Source of the DNA: Phaeodactylibacter sp.
Lineage (GTDB): Bacteria; Bacteroidota; Bacteroidia; Chitinophagales; Saprospiraceae
Direction: 5' to 3'
DNA: 64,000 nucleotides
Assembly: GCF_022763345.1 (NCBI RefSeq)
Contig: NZ_JALEGS010000017.1
Coordinates: 1-64,000 of the forward strand
The translations under genes and the position numbers were made by a program. The notes beneath the pieces were generated by a model that was not told the DNA's origin, ran no database searches, and saw only the letters and a list, made by a program, of their open reading frames with translations. Below, in pieces: positions 8,616 through 19,300 of this stretch; within the stretch, counting starts at the first letter, position 1, and every line of letters starts with the position of its first letter.

Positions 8616-9674
8616 ATGAACCGCCGCGACACCAAATACCTGATCGCCTACCTGCTGCCCCTGTCCGCCTACGCTGCCATTTACATTGGGGGCATCTGGT
8701 CCTTTGCAGCCATTTACCTGGGCTTTATTGTCATTCCGGTTGTGGAGTTGTTTGTGCCGCAGTCGCCGGAAAACCACCCGCAGGCCGCAGAACCGGAGCG
8801 TGCCCGGGCCCGGTTGTTTGACTACCTGCTGTACTTCAATGTGCCTTTGGTGTACGGGTTGGTGGGCTACTACCTCTATACTCTGTCGCAGGGCGGGCTC
8901 GCCGGTTACGAAATCACGGGCATGACCTGCAGCGTGGGGCTCATTTTGGGCACGGCGGGCATCAACGTTGCCCATGAGCTGGGGCACCGTGCCGACCGCT
9001 TCGAGCGTTTTTTGGCGAAAGCCCTGCTGCTGCCGGCTTTGTACACCCACTTCATCATTGAGCACAACCTGGGGCACCACAAGCATGTGGCCACGCCCAA
9101 AGACCCGGCTACTTCCCGCCGGGGCGAGCTGATCTACACGTTCTGGTTCCGCTCGGTCATTGGGGGTTACTTCAGTGCGTGGCGGTTGGAAGCCGCACGG
9201 TTGGAAAGGCAGGGTAAGCCCGTTCTTAGCCTGCACAACGAGATGATCCGGTTTACGGGGCTGCAGCTGGCTTACCTGGCTACTGTTGGGTGGGTGTTTG
9301 GCTGGGTATGGGTTCCTTCCGCGATTGCGGTTGCCGTGTTTGGCTTCCTGATGCTGGAGTCGGTCAATTACATTGAGCACTACGGGCTGCAGCGCCGTCA
9401 GCTCGACAGTGGGCGCTACGAGCGAGTGGGGCCGCAGCATTCCTGGAATTCTGACCATGAGCTGGGGCGGATTTTTCTGTACGAACTGACCCGTCACTCT
9501 GACCACCACTACAAGGCATCACGCAAATACCAGATCCTAAGGCATCAGGACGAGAGCCCGCAGCTGCCTACCGGTTATCCGGGAGCGATTCTGTTGTCGC
9601 TTGTGCCTCCGCTTTGGTTCCGGGTGATGGATAAGCGGGTGGCTAAGCACAATCAGCAAGTCGGGGTAAACTAA
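8616..9674 (+). CDS. alkB: Alkane 1-monooxygenase (AlkB-type membrane di-iron hydroxylase)
   Basis: An integral-membrane non-haem di-iron hydroxylase of 352 residues. The histidine boxes are HELGH near residue 127, EHNLGHHKH near 148 and LTRHSDHHYKA near 293. The AlkB-specific NYIEHYGL box near residue 250 separates alkane hydroxylases from fatty-acid desaturases. Several hydrophobic segments flank the boxes, for example FAAIYLGFIVIPVVELF. AlkB hydroxylates terminal carbons of medium-chain alkanes using rubredoxin and rubredoxin reductase, neither of which is nearby. It is divergent from the HTH gene, which could regulate it. AlkB-like proteins of Bacteroidota have rarely been tested, so the substrate may differ. 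Confidence 0.88.
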   Translation: MNRRDTKYLIAYLLPLSAYAAIYIGGIWSFAAIYLGFIVIPVVELFVPQSPENHPQAAEPERARARLFDYLLYFNVPLVYGLVGYYLYTLSQGGLAGYEITGMTCSVGLILGTAGINVAHELGHRADRFERFLAKALLLPALYTHFIIEHNLGHHKHVATPKDPATSRRGELIYTFWFRSVIGGYFSAWRLEAARLERQGKPVLSLHNEMIRFTGLQLAYLATVGWVFGWVWVPSAIAVAVFGFLMLESVNYIEHYGLQRRQLDSGRYERVGPQHSWNSDHELGRIFLYELTRHSDHHYKASRKYQILRHQDESPQLPTGYPGAILLSLVPPLWFRVMDKRVAKHNQQVGVN

Positions 9675-9687
9675 TTCCTCCACCTTA

Positions 9688-12600
9688 TTAATTGGCTGCT
9701 GAAGCATCCGGCAGTGCCATAAAGAAGGTCGTGCCCTTGCCGGGTTCCGTTTCGAAGTAGATGTCGCCGCCCGCTGCGGTCATCATGTTCTTGCACATGG
9801 CCAACCCAAGCCCCATGCCTGAGGATTTGGTGGTGAAGTTGGGCTGGAATACCTTGGGCTGTACCTCCTCCGGAATGCCCGTCCCATTATCAGTAACGGT
9901 AATGAGGTGCTGCGCTGCGCCGGGCTGTACCCGGATGTGGATGTGCCCCTGCCGGTCCTCCGGAATGGCCTGCTGTGCATTTTTGATCAGGTTGTTGAGG
10001 ACGCGCACCAGATGGCCCCGGTCGGCAAAGACGGGCACCGGCGTATCCGGTAAGGTAAGCTCAATGCGCTCTGCCGGTTCCTGATGTTCCGTAAACAATC
10101 GGTAAACGCTCTCCACCACTGTATTCAAATTCAGGGATTCCGGTTCCGCCTTTGGCATTTTGGCGAAGTTGGAAAACTCGGTGGCAATACGCGCCAGCCC
10201 GTCAATCTGCTCAATCAGGGTTTGAGCCACGCTGCTGATCATAGCGGCTGCCCGTTCGGGATCCGATTTGCGGGCGTGCTCCAGGTACTGAATGCTCAGT
10301 TTCATGGGCGTAAGCGGGTTCTTGATTTCATGCGCCACCTGCTTGGCCATCTCGCGCCAGGCCCCTTCCCGTTCTGATTGTCGTAGCTTTTCGGCACTTT
10401 CCTCCAGTTTTTGGATCATCAGGTTGTACTCGTTCACCAGTTTACCGATCTCGTCTTCGCTTTCCCATTCCAGCGGCTCATTTTGGCCAAGCTGGAAGCT
10501 GCGCAGTTTCTCGCCGATCTTCATCAGCGGGCGGGTAATGGAATTGGCGACGGTGATGGCGATGGCACCGGCAATGAGCAGGAGGAAAACATAGAGGTTG
10601 AGCAGGTTACCAATAAAGCCCAGCACATTCTGCTGCAGGTTGCGCGTACCGGAAGTGAAAGGGATTTGGAAAAAGTAACTCAGCCCCTGCGTGGGCTCAG
10701 CCACCGGTACATAGGCCGACAGGTAACGGAGCGCGCCGGCCTGTTCTTCCAGTAAAGCCGGCTTGAACCCCTGCCGGTAGTAGGCCCGTACAGCCTCCGG
10801 GTTGATGCGGGGCGATTGCCAGCCCTGGAAAAGAAAGAAGGGCACCGAAGTCCGGATCAGGCTGCCCCCGGCATTATAAACTGAAAGGTCGACCTGATGG
10901 ATTTCTGACAGCTCCCGCAACGCATGCTGATCATGGGGGTCAAAGTCTTGTTTCTGCAAATCACGCAGCAGCACATCTACTTTTTCCAGCAGCCGTTCCC
11001 CGTGATAGCTGACCGAAGACTGCTGCAGGGAGGCTACCGTAACTGCACCGATAAACAGGAAAGCAAAGAGCGTAAGCCCAATGACCGAGAGTTGTATGCG
11101 GTGGCGTAGTGAAGGCGTACCGAAGAGCAGGCTGCCCGGTGTAGCCGGCAAAATGGGGTAGAGCCGGTTGAGCCCAAAGACCAGGAGCGACAGCACCGTG
11201 AGCAGGGCAAAGAGATAGGAAAACAGGGAAATTGGCTTCAGGTATCCGCCCAGGGCTTCCCCAACGATGATCGTGTAGCCATCCGGATGGGCATAGTAAA
11301 GATTGGCCCGTTTGCTGTTCAGGCGTTCCCGGCTTTCTCCCTTCACCGGCCAAAGGTCGGCAGACAGCCATTCCCGCAGAAAGTAGCCACGCTGGGCAAT
11401 GCGCACGGAGTCTTTAAATAAGCTGATGGCATAACGGGCTTGCTGATGGGGAGCGGAAGGCACGAGCTCCTGCAGTACCCGGCGGTTGGGCTGCAGGGCA
11501 GGCTGAAAAACCAGCGCACTGTCCTGGCGCCATGGCAAGCTGTAGGTATAATAATGGCGGTTGGGGGCCAGCCGGAAAGCAGTGCCCGCTGTTTGGAGGT
11601 GGCGAATGTCGCTTTCCGGCAGAAGGTGCCAGTTGAAATTCTTATATAAATAAGGAGTGTAGAGCAGAAGCGTCTCCAGGCTATCCGCAGGAGGCCAGGC
11701 AGCGAGTTGTACCTGTAGTTCCAGCAGAGCTTGTTCTGCCATTTGATCATCCGGAGCTGTTAGTTGTTTGGCGAAAGCCAGGCGCTGTTCGTGCCCGTTG
11801 TCGAGGTTATACTTGAAGAGGAGCCCTGCGGCAAAACCCGAAAGCAAAGCCAGCCAGAGCATTAGCCAGGCCGGGCTGGCCGCTTCGATTTCCACGAAAA
11901 GGTCCAGCATAGCAATATAGAGCAGCGGCAGCAGCAAGACCGGCAGTAATCCCAGCCCAAGGTTTAGGAACAAGGCTATTGTTATGCCAGGCAGTATAGC
12001 AATGCCCATCGCTAGCAGCCGCTGATTTCGGTCAAGGGGCAGTCGGTGGATGCCCTTGACGGTCCAAAGGCTGAAAAGCAGAAAGGTCAGCATGAGCAGC
12101 ACGATAGCCGCCAATGCAATCAGCTCCGCAGTGCCCAGCATGAGCACGTTGCTGAAGTCAAAATCCAGATCGGTCTCCAGTAGCAGTGCACGGAACAGGG
12201 CCCCGCCAAACAGCAAGCCCGTGACGATACTTCCGAAGCCCAACGCCGCCAGTGCACCGTTTTGCCAGGGATGCCGGTCGTGGAGTCCTATTTTCAGCGG
12301 CAGGCGTTGCCCCAGGCTTAGCAGCCAGAATAAAAGCAGCGGCAGCAGGGTGAATTGCGCCAGGTTACCAACAGGAAGGCGGATCGACAGTAGGTTTTGC
12401 GGAAATTCCAGGGAAGGGTAGTCCAGCATCCCTGTCATCCATAGCCATAGCGCTCCGACAAGGACTGCTGTCAGAAAAGCCGGAGTAGGGCTCAGGCGTC
12501 GGCTCAGCAACCGACTCCCTTTATCGACCAGGAAAAACAGCGCCAGCGAAAACAGGAGCCCGGCAGCTAGATGCACTTTTTGCCAAAAAGAAGGCAGGTG

Positions 12601-13101
12601 CTGCACCTGATCGGGCACGTAGCCAATAACTGTACCGACTGTATTGTGGACAGGATAAGGGGAGGTTGACCACTCGTCATTGACAACAGCCGGCAAAGGG
12701 ATACCTACTGTAACCGAATAAGGCCCCGGAAGCTCACGGGGAATGAAGTACTGTGGTGCTCTGCCGGGGAACCGAAGCGCCTGAGGCTTCTGTAGAGGAT
12801 CAGGGAAATAGATATGCGAATCAGTCCAAAATACCCGCTTTTTACCCTCATAGCACATAAAAGAAAAGCCATTCGGCAAGGGGCGGGTTGCCGGATGGCT
12901 AAAGGGCTGCCGGCACTGTTCCAGCCACAAGCTGTCTTGCTCCAGCCACCGCAGTGCCTGAGCTTCATTAGCCTGTAGCTGCACTTCGGCTGCCTCTGCC
13001 TGTGCCGCCGCCGGGTTGAGTTGCTGAACGTAAATTAGCAAAAGCCCGGACAACAGCAGCGTGGCAACAGCAAAAGCGATGATTCCATTTTGCCTGCTCA
13101 T
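9688..13101 (-). CDS. Large multi-pass sensor histidine kinase (NtrY-like)
   Basis: A sensor kinase of 1137 residues. The N-terminal half holds about eight predicted membrane segments around an extracytoplasmic loop at residues 25-170, and a second loop follows at about 430-620. Two further segments flank a sensory region near 680-820, then a HAMP-like linker (NSITRPLMKIGEKL). The phospho-acceptor H-box is QVAHEIKNPLTPMKLS with His near 924. The catalytic domain has the N-box LNNLIKNAQQAI, G1 DNGTGIPEEV and G2 GMGLGLAMCKNMM. The H-box with KNPLTP is typical of NtrY-type kinases. No response regulator is adjacent, so its partner is elsewhere. The signal is unknown. The length is roughly twice that of ordinary kinases owing to the repeated membrane modules. 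Confidence 0.88.
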   Translation of the reverse strand: MSRQNGIIAFAVATLLLSGLLLIYVQQLNPAAAQAEAAEVQLQANEAQALRWLEQDSLWLEQCRQPFSHPATRPLPNGFSFMCYEGKKRVFWTDSHIYFPDPLQKPQALRFPGRAPQYFIPRELPGPYSVTVGIPLPAVVNDEWSTSPYPVHNTVGTVIGYVPDQVQHLPSFWQKVHLAAGLLFSLALFFLVDKGSRLLSRRLSPTPAFLTAVLVGALWLWMTGMLDYPSLEFPQNLLSIRLPVGNLAQFTLLPLLLFWLLSLGQRLPLKIGLHDRHPWQNGALAALGFGSIVTGLLFGGALFRALLLETDLDFDFSNVLMLGTAELIALAAIVLLMLTFLLFSLWTVKGIHRLPLDRNQRLLAMGIAILPGITIALFLNLGLGLLPVLLLPLLYIAMLDLFVEIEAASPAWLMLWLALLSGFAAGLLFKYNLDNGHEQRLAFAKQLTAPDDQMAEQALLELQVQLAAWPPADSLETLLLYTPYLYKNFNWHLLPESDIRHLQTAGTAFRLAPNRHYYTYSLPWRQDSALVFQPALQPNRRVLQELVPSAPHQQARYAISLFKDSVRIAQRGYFLREWLSADLWPVKGESRERLNSKRANLYYAHPDGYTIIVGEALGGYLKPISLFSYLFALLTVLSLLVFGLNRLYPILPATPGSLLFGTPSLRHRIQLSVIGLTLFAFLFIGAVTVASLQQSSVSYHGERLLEKVDVLLRDLQKQDFDPHDQHALRELSEIHQVDLSVYNAGGSLIRTSVPFFLFQGWQSPRINPEAVRAYYRQGFKPALLEEQAGALRYLSAYVPVAEPTQGLSYFFQIPFTSGTRNLQQNVLGFIGNLLNLYVFLLLIAGAIAITVANSITRPLMKIGEKLRSFQLGQNEPLEWESEDEIGKLVNEYNLMIQKLEESAEKLRQSEREGAWREMAKQVAHEIKNPLTPMKLSIQYLEHARKSDPERAAAMISSVAQTLIEQIDGLARIATEFSNFAKMPKAEPESLNLNTVVESVYRLFTEHQEPAERIELTLPDTPVPVFADRGHLVRVLNNLIKNAQQAIPEDRQGHIHIRVQPGAAQHLITVTDNGTGIPEEVQPKVFQPNFTTKSSGMGLGLAMCKNMMTAAGGDIYFETEPGKGTTFFMALPDASAAN

Positions 13102-13160
13102 TGTGCTTTAATGTTACGTTGAAGATAGAGCAGGGTTGCAAGCTACGCAAGTTTTGGTGG

Positions 13161-14012
13161 CTAGAGATTCGCTTTCAGGAAGGCTTGTGCGGCCTGATTG
13201 GCCGTACGCGCTGCCTGCTGATCGTAGCGGGGGCTGCTGGGATTGGCAAAAGCGTGGTCGGCATCGTAAGACTGTACCTGTACCGTTTTATCAGCTTCTA
13301 CTGCCAGGTCCTCAAAGCTTTGCGCGACCTCCGGTGTAATCCATTCGTCCTGACGGGCGAAGATGGCCAGCACGGGGGCTTGCAGCGGCATCAGGGCTTC
13401 CTTGTCCTGCACGGGCATGCCGTAGTACATCACACAGGCTTCTCCTCTGTCGCCCGCCTGTATGGAGGCTTTGAGGGACCATCCGCCGCCGAAGCACCAG
13501 CCAATTGTGCCAATCCGGGCGTTTGGGCCTGCCAGGTCGAGGGCGCCCTGTATGATGGCTTTGGCGCGGTCTTCCTTAACGTTCTTAGTTAGTTCTCCTG
13601 CCCGCTCACGGGTGGTGGCTACCTCGCCGTCGTACAGGTCGAGTGCCAGTACATTGACGGTATCGAGCTCATCGAAGTACCGCTCGGCTTCCTGCCGGAT
13701 GTGGTCATTCAGGCCCCACCATTCGTGGAAAACGAGGAGGTACTCTTCGCTGGGCTTTGCCGTCATCAGGGCATAGGCGCTGCCCTTTTTGCCATCGGGC
13801 GTATCAAACTTGATGCGCTTGCCGGTATTGGCCGGGGTGGCTTCGCCGGGCATTTCGTGCTGATTTTTGAAGTTCTCATCGTCCACAAACTGCCCCATGC
13901 TGGTGGAGTCGGTGCCGTCGGCAGTGCTATCGCCTGTGTTGTTGGTGTTTTGGCAAGCTGTGAAAAACAGGCTTATTGCCATTAGAAATATGGGAAATGG
14001 GTGCTTAAGCAT
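13161..14012 (-). CDS. Dienelactone-hydrolase-family lipoprotein
   Basis: A 283-residue alpha/beta hydrolase exported as a lipoprotein: the ATG at 14012 gives MLKHPFPIFLMAISLFFTAC, with a lipobox ending in Cys. A longer in-frame version from 14120 would bury this signal, so the shorter start is preferred. The domain begins near VLALDLYDGEVATT and has GTIGWCFGGGWSLKA, in which the nucleophile is a cysteine, as in dienelactone hydrolases. The acid and base lie around RQDEWITPE and DADHAFANPSS. It is probably an esterase on the periplasmic side of a membrane. It is divergent from the E1 dehydrogenase gene. Confidence 0.82.
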   Translation of the reverse strand: MLKHPFPIFLMAISLFFTACQNTNNTGDSTADGTDSTSMGQFVDDENFKNQHEMPGEATPANTGKRIKFDTPDGKKGSAYALMTAKPSEEYLLVFHEWWGLNDHIRQEAERYFDELDTVNVLALDLYDGEVATTRERAGELTKNVKEDRAKAIIQGALDLAGPNARIGTIGWCFGGGWSLKASIQAGDRGEACVMYYGMPVQDKEALMPLQAPVLAIFARQDEWITPEVAQSFEDLAVEADKTVQVQSYDADHAFANPSSPRYDQQAARTANQAAQAFLKANL

Positions 14013-14132
14013 AGCTATTGTTGTTTGAACTTGGAAATCTCTCACTTTATTGAAGGCGGAAGACAGGGCTTTTGTTTGGTGAAAAGCTGTAAACAAAGCC
14101 TGATTTTCTTGCACAGACATTTAGAAACCACC

Positions 14133-14140
14133 TACCTTTG
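14133..14140 (+). promoter_or_regulatory. Bacteroidota -7 promoter element of the E1 gene
   Basis: The sequence tacctttg matches the TAnnTTTG consensus of the primary sigma factor of Bacteroidota. A TTG triplet lies about 21 bases upstream (14109-14111). The position, 26 bases ahead of the ATG at 14167, excludes the in-frame GTG at 14140 as the start codon. Confidence 0.6.
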
Positions 14141-14166
14141 TGCCCGAATTTAACCAAATTAAAACC

Positions 14167-16167
14167 ATGGCCGACGTCATCCCAACACCCGTCCTTACCT
14201 ACGACCGTAGTGCCTTTTCTGATGAGGAACTCCTGAAATTATACCGTGGGCTCCTGCTGCCCCGCCTGATTGAAGAGAAGATGCTGATCCTGTTGCGGCA
14301 GGGTAAAATCAGCAAGTGGTTTTCCGGTATCGGGCAGGAGGCGATCTCGGTAGGCGCTACGCTGGCTCTCCACCCTGATGAACTGCTCTTTACCATGCAC
14401 CGCAACCTTGGCGTATTCACCAGCCGGGAAGTGCCGTTGGAGCGCTTGTTTGCCCAATGGCAGGGCAAAGACCTTGGGTTTACCAAAGGCCGGGACCGGT
14501 CTTTTCACTTTGGGGCGATGGACTACTGCATTGTGGGTATGATTTCCCACCTCGGACCACAGTTATCGCTGGCTGCAGGTGTAGCGCTTGCCAATAAGCT
14601 AAGTAAAGCCGGCCAGGTCTCCCTGGCCTTTACCGGCGAAGGAGGCACAAGTGAGGGCGAATTCCACGAAGCACTCAATACGGCAGCGGTCTGGGAACTG
14701 CCGGTAATTTTTGTGATTGAGAATAATGGCTACGGCTTGTCCACACCTGCAAGCGAGCAGTACCGTTGTGAGCAGCTTGCCGACCGGGCTAAAGGCTACG
14801 GCATGCGGTCCGAGGTCATTGATGGCAATAATATCCTGGAGGTTTACGAAACCTTTACCCGCCTGTCTGCCGAACTACGTGAAAACCCAGAGCCTGTCCT
14901 GGTAGAGTGCCGGACCTTCCGTATGCGCGGGCATGAAGAGGCTTCCGGCACCAAGTATGTCCCGCAGGAGCTGATGGCCGAGTGGGCGCAGCGCGATCCC
15001 CTGGACAACTATGAGCGCTTTTTATTGCAGGAAGGCGTACTTGATGAAGCACAAGTCAATGCCCTCCGCAAATCATTCAAGCAGCAAATCAATGAAGGGC
15101 TGGACAAAGCCTACGCCGAGCCCGCTGTGACGGCTTCTTTGGAAACCGAATTGGGGGATGTCTATGCACCTGATGCACCAGTCCCAAAACCACCACAGGG
15201 GCCGTCCACCGAGCTACGCTTTGTAGATGCCATCTCCAAAGGACTGGAGGCTGCCATGGAAGCCCACGACAACCTCGTCCTCATGGGGCAGGATATTGCC
15301 GATTACGGCGGGGTGTTTAAAATTACGGATGGCTTTACAGAAAAATTTGGCCACGACCGGGTGCGCAATACGCCCCTCTGCGAGAGTGCCATCATCGGTA
15401 TTGGACTGGGGCTCAGCCTCAAAGGATATAAATCGATGGTGGAAATGCAGTTTGCGGATTTTGTGAGCTGCGGGTTCAACCAGATTGTCAACAACCTGGC
15501 AAAGCTGCACTACCGCTGGGGGCAGAACGCCGATGTGGTCATCCGGATGCCCACAGGCGGGGGCGTAGGTGCCGGACCTTTCCATTCCCAGAGCAATGAA
15601 GCCTGGTTTTTCCACACTCCTGGACTGAAGATCGTCTACCCTTCCACCCCGGAAGATGCCAAAGGCCTGCTGCTGGCCAGTTTTGAAGACCCCAACCCGG
15701 TGCTGTACTTTGAGCATAAAGCCCTGTACCGCCGACTGACGGCGGCAGTGCCCGATGGGTATTATACCACGCCAATCGGCAAGGCCCGCCTGGCGGCGGA
15801 GGGCGATGAAGTCTCTATCATTACCTACGGTATGGGCGTGCACTGGGCGCTGGAAGTTTGTGCGGAAATGGGCGTCGATGCTGATATCCTGGACCTGCGT
15901 ACCCTTTTGCCTCTGGATTACGACGCCATTCGGGCAACGGTGGAAAAAACCAACCGGGTGCTTATCCTGCACGAAGACACCCAAACGGGCGGTATTGGCG
16001 GAGAGCTTTCCGCTTACATCAGCGAGCACCTGTTTGAGCATTTAGATGCACCGGTGCTTCGGGCGGGCAGCCTGGATACCCCCGTGCCTTTTGCTACTAT
16101 TTTGGAGGAGCAGTTTTTGCCCAAGACCCGCTTCCGGGCGCAGTTGGAGCGACTGTTGTCGTATTAA
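14167..16167 (+). CDS. 2-oxoacid dehydrogenase E1 component, alpha and beta subunits fused
   Basis: A thiamine-diphosphate-dependent dehydrogenase of 666 residues that fuses both E1 chains. The alpha part (about 1-335) has the ThDP motif GEGGTSEGEFHEALNTAAVW and NNGYGLSTP. The beta part (about 345-666) starts ELRFVDAISKGLEAAME and contains GQDIADYGGVFKITDGF and RMPTGGGVGAGPFHSQSNEA. It decarboxylates a 2-oxoacid, probably branched-chain (2-oxoisovalerate type) judged by similarity of layout, and passes the acyl group to a lipoylated E2. No E2 or E3 gene is adjacent. The fused form is common in Bacteroidota. A TAnnTTTG promoter precedes it, and the gene appears monocistronic. Confidence 0.87.
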   Translation: MADVIPTPVLTYDRSAFSDEELLKLYRGLLLPRLIEEKMLILLRQGKISKWFSGIGQEAISVGATLALHPDELLFTMHRNLGVFTSREVPLERLFAQWQGKDLGFTKGRDRSFHFGAMDYCIVGMISHLGPQLSLAAGVALANKLSKAGQVSLAFTGEGGTSEGEFHEALNTAAVWELPVIFVIENNGYGLSTPASEQYRCEQLADRAKGYGMRSEVIDGNNILEVYETFTRLSAELRENPEPVLVECRTFRMRGHEEASGTKYVPQELMAEWAQRDPLDNYERFLLQEGVLDEAQVNALRKSFKQQINEGLDKAYAEPAVTASLETELGDVYAPDAPVPKPPQGPSTELRFVDAISKGLEAAMEAHDNLVLMGQDIADYGGVFKITDGFTEKFGHDRVRNTPLCESAIIGIGLGLSLKGYKSMVEMQFADFVSCGFNQIVNNLAKLHYRWGQNADVVIRMPTGGGVGAGPFHSQSNEAWFFHTPGLKIVYPSTPEDAKGLLLASFEDPNPVLYFEHKALYRRLTAAVPDGYYTTPIGKARLAAEGDEVSIITYGMGVHWALEVCAEMGVDADILDLRTLLPLDYDAIRATVEKTNRVLILHEDTQTGGIGGELSAYISEHLFEHLDAPVLRAGSLDTPVPFATILEEQFLPKTRFRAQLERLLSY

Positions 16168-16297
16168 AGGAGCAGTTGTACACTTTTTGAGCAGCAACAT
16201 CGTTCAATTCAGTATTGTGCGGGTACCTTTCCGTAAAGGAGCCGGGCAACAGACGATTAAACTTTTCGACAAATTACAATAGTCGGAGGGTGATGCC

Positions 16298-16305
16298 TAT
16301 TTTTG
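16298..16305 (+). promoter_or_regulatory. Probable -7 promoter element of the SprB-repeat protein gene
   Basis: The sequence tatttttg fits TAnnTTTG and lies 64 bases upstream of the ATG at 16370. No convincing TTTG is seen at the -33 position, so the call rests on one element. Confidence 0.4.
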
Positions 16306-16369
16306 TGCCTTTATTAAAAGGATGCCCTTACCCAAATCCCATTAACGATATTCAAATCAATCCGGAACA

Positions 16370-19300
16370 ATGATTAGATTTTTCCTTCCAATTGCCTTAC
16401 TGCTGTTCGCCAATATAGGGCTGTACGCGCAGGCACCGCAAAATATTTCTGTGAAAGGCTCCGCTGAAGGGGCCCTGCGGGTACCTTGCAATCAGAATGA
16501 TGCGGGGACGATTCAGGGGTTTGGCCCTTTCGCCGGACAGTCCAACGACATCGATCCTGATACCATTTATCTTTGTTTGGGCGACACCCTGCGGTTGACT
16601 CACAACATGGATTTTTCCTTTGGTGGCGATCCTAACCCGGCTACCGCGGCCGGTGTTGCTTACGCCTTTTACGATGATATCCCAACTGTTGACGGGCCGG
16701 ATTTGACCACCGTGCTGACCGATCCCTCTCTGAATACTACTTCGCCCATTATACTCAATGGTTTCGAGTTTGATCAGGAGAATGGCATCTGGCTGGCACC
16801 AACCATCAACAGCTTTGGCAATCTTGATCTGATCAACAACGGGAGTTTGCAGGAAGCTTATAACATGGGTGTGCCGGCACCAATTCAGTTTTGGTTTGCA
16901 CCGATCACCGTGGACAACGCCTCGGCTTTGGAGTACGAGCAGGGCGGCCCCTGTGTGAGCGTCAGCATCGATGAGGCCTTTTCGGTGGTGTACCTCGAAA
17001 GCATCGCCATTACCGAAACCTTTGTCGACCCCGCCGGAGGGCTGGAAGGCAGTTTTGTGCTACAGGGCGGCCTGCCGGAGTTTGACCCTTCTACTTCCTA
17101 CACCATTACCATCAATGAAATTGGAGGTGGAGGAATGGGTACGGTCCAAACCGTAACGCCCGGGCACAATGATACGATCACCTATACTGTACCGGAAACG
17201 GGCACCTATGAAGTCATCGTGGAAGATGGCAAAAGCTGCGGCCTGATCGATACCCTCGTGATGCCGGTACTCTTTGATGTGGGCGACCTGAATGGCGCTC
17301 CCGGCGATACCGTCTGTGTGCCGGTGACGACGACCAACTTCGTTAACCTGACCAATGCTCAGTTTTCCATGGCATGGGACCCTACGCTGCTTGATTTTAT
17401 AGGCGTTGACAACCTGACTACTGACCTGCCCTCTTTCGATCAGGGCATCTTCAATATCTCCCCGGCTATTACAGATACCGGGCGGCTGACCATGGGGTGG
17501 GCAGATTTTCTGGCCACGCCCCGGACCCTGCCGGATGGCGCACTCCTTTTTGAGGTTTGCTTTGAAGTCATTGGTGACCTCGGCGATCAGGCAGCTGTGA
17601 CCATTATTGATTCCCCTCTGGATATACAAGCCGGAAATGCCAATTCAGGGAATGCAGATATCCCGACCATTATTGATAACGGGCAGGTTAATATTACCAA
17701 TGCCATTTTGCTGGTACAAGGCACCGTGGATAGTGTCTCCTGTGCCGGGTTCGATGACGGCTCCTTTACCGTAACGGCGACAGGTGGTGTACCTCCCTAT
17801 ACTTATGCCTGGAATGCAGTACCCCCTGCCGGTCCGGACAACACCGGGACGATTGCCGCCTCGGGCGACACCTTCACCGCATCAGGGCTGGGGGAAGGCG
17901 TATTCTCCATCACTGTTTCGGACAGCGATATGCCTGCCAATATTGACACCATAGAGTTGCAGGTGCTCGAAGGCCCGGCCCTTGGACTGAGCCTCCTGGA
18001 GACTCAGCCCACGTGTAACGGGGACAGCGATGGCAGCCTGACCGCTCAGATTACGCTGGATGGTGTGGCTCAACCCAACCCCGGGCCCGGCTTTACCTTT
18101 TCCTGGAATACCGGGGACTCCACCCAAACCATCACCGGGCTTTCTTTCCAGCCACAGGCTTACGCTGTTACGGTTACGGATGCGAATGGGTGTGTGGCTA
18201 CAGCCAGTACGACCCTCAGCCAACCCGGCGAATTGCTGCTGTTGGCTCAAAATACCAATATTACGGATGCTACCTGTAGCGGTGCCATGGATGGTGCTAT
18301 TACTGTCGGTGCTTCCGGGGGCGTGAATGATATGGGCAGCTACTACTATCAGTGGGAGGGGCAGCCGGTAGATACTGCTGCAACGGCACAACTGACGGAC
18401 CTCGACCCTGGCATGTACAATCTGACCGTTACGGATGCAAATGGATGTGTGGTTATTGACAGCTTCCCGGTAGGGGCGACCAAGCTGCTGGGCGTAACCC
18501 TGGTGGACTCTTCCCACGTCAGCTGTAATGGTGCCGCCGATGCATTCCTTCAGGTGCAGGGCACTGCCACCGGCCAACCGCCATTCGGTGCCTTCACGTA
18601 CAACTGGACCGCACTGCCTGGAGGAAGCAGCCTTGCCGGAGCCAACATCAATGACCTGGCGCCCGGTCTGTATGTCGTTACCGTAACCGATCAGGACCCG
18701 CTCGGTTGTTTCACCATAGACACCTTTAATATAGGACAGCCTGATTCGCTTCAGGTTGCTCTGCTGGACCTGGCCAACGAGAGCTGTACCGGCGGTGGTA
18801 TGGATGGCGCTATTACCGTGGGCGTAGATGGTGGTACGGCTCCTTACACCTACGACTGGTCGAATATGGATACCGATTCCATCTTGACTGATCTCGTACA
18901 AGGCCTCTACATTCTCAATCTGGAGGATGCCAACGGCTGTACGTCGATCGACACCTTTGCGGTCACGGCACCGGCACCGCCCAATATTATTGAGTTTGAA
19001 AACGATACCCTGCTCTGCTCAGATGATACCGACGGTAGCCTGATGATTACGGCGACGCCCGGGGGCTCACCCATCGAGAGCTACACCTGGAGCAATAACG
19101 AGACCGGCCCTGCCATTGCCAACCTGGCACCGGGTACCTACTTCGTCACCATTACAGCTGAGGATGGCTGTGAGCTGGTGGATTCGGCACAGGTCGTTGC
19201 GCCGGCACCACTGGTCATCGACAGTATCGGTTCATCCTCGCCGCTCTGTGTGGGCCAAAGCAATGGCAGCCTTACGGTATTTGCCAGTGGTGGCACCGCG

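Noticed and set aside
14140..14166. GTG start for the E1 dehydrogenase
   Set aside because: The GTG overlaps the tacctttg promoter element, so it cannot lie in the transcript; the ATG at 14167 fits the family.
17882..18901. Antisense frame of 339 codons in the SprB-repeat gene
   Set aside because: It mirrors the repetitive coding sequence; the repeat periodicity keeps stops away. The sense protein is clearly real.
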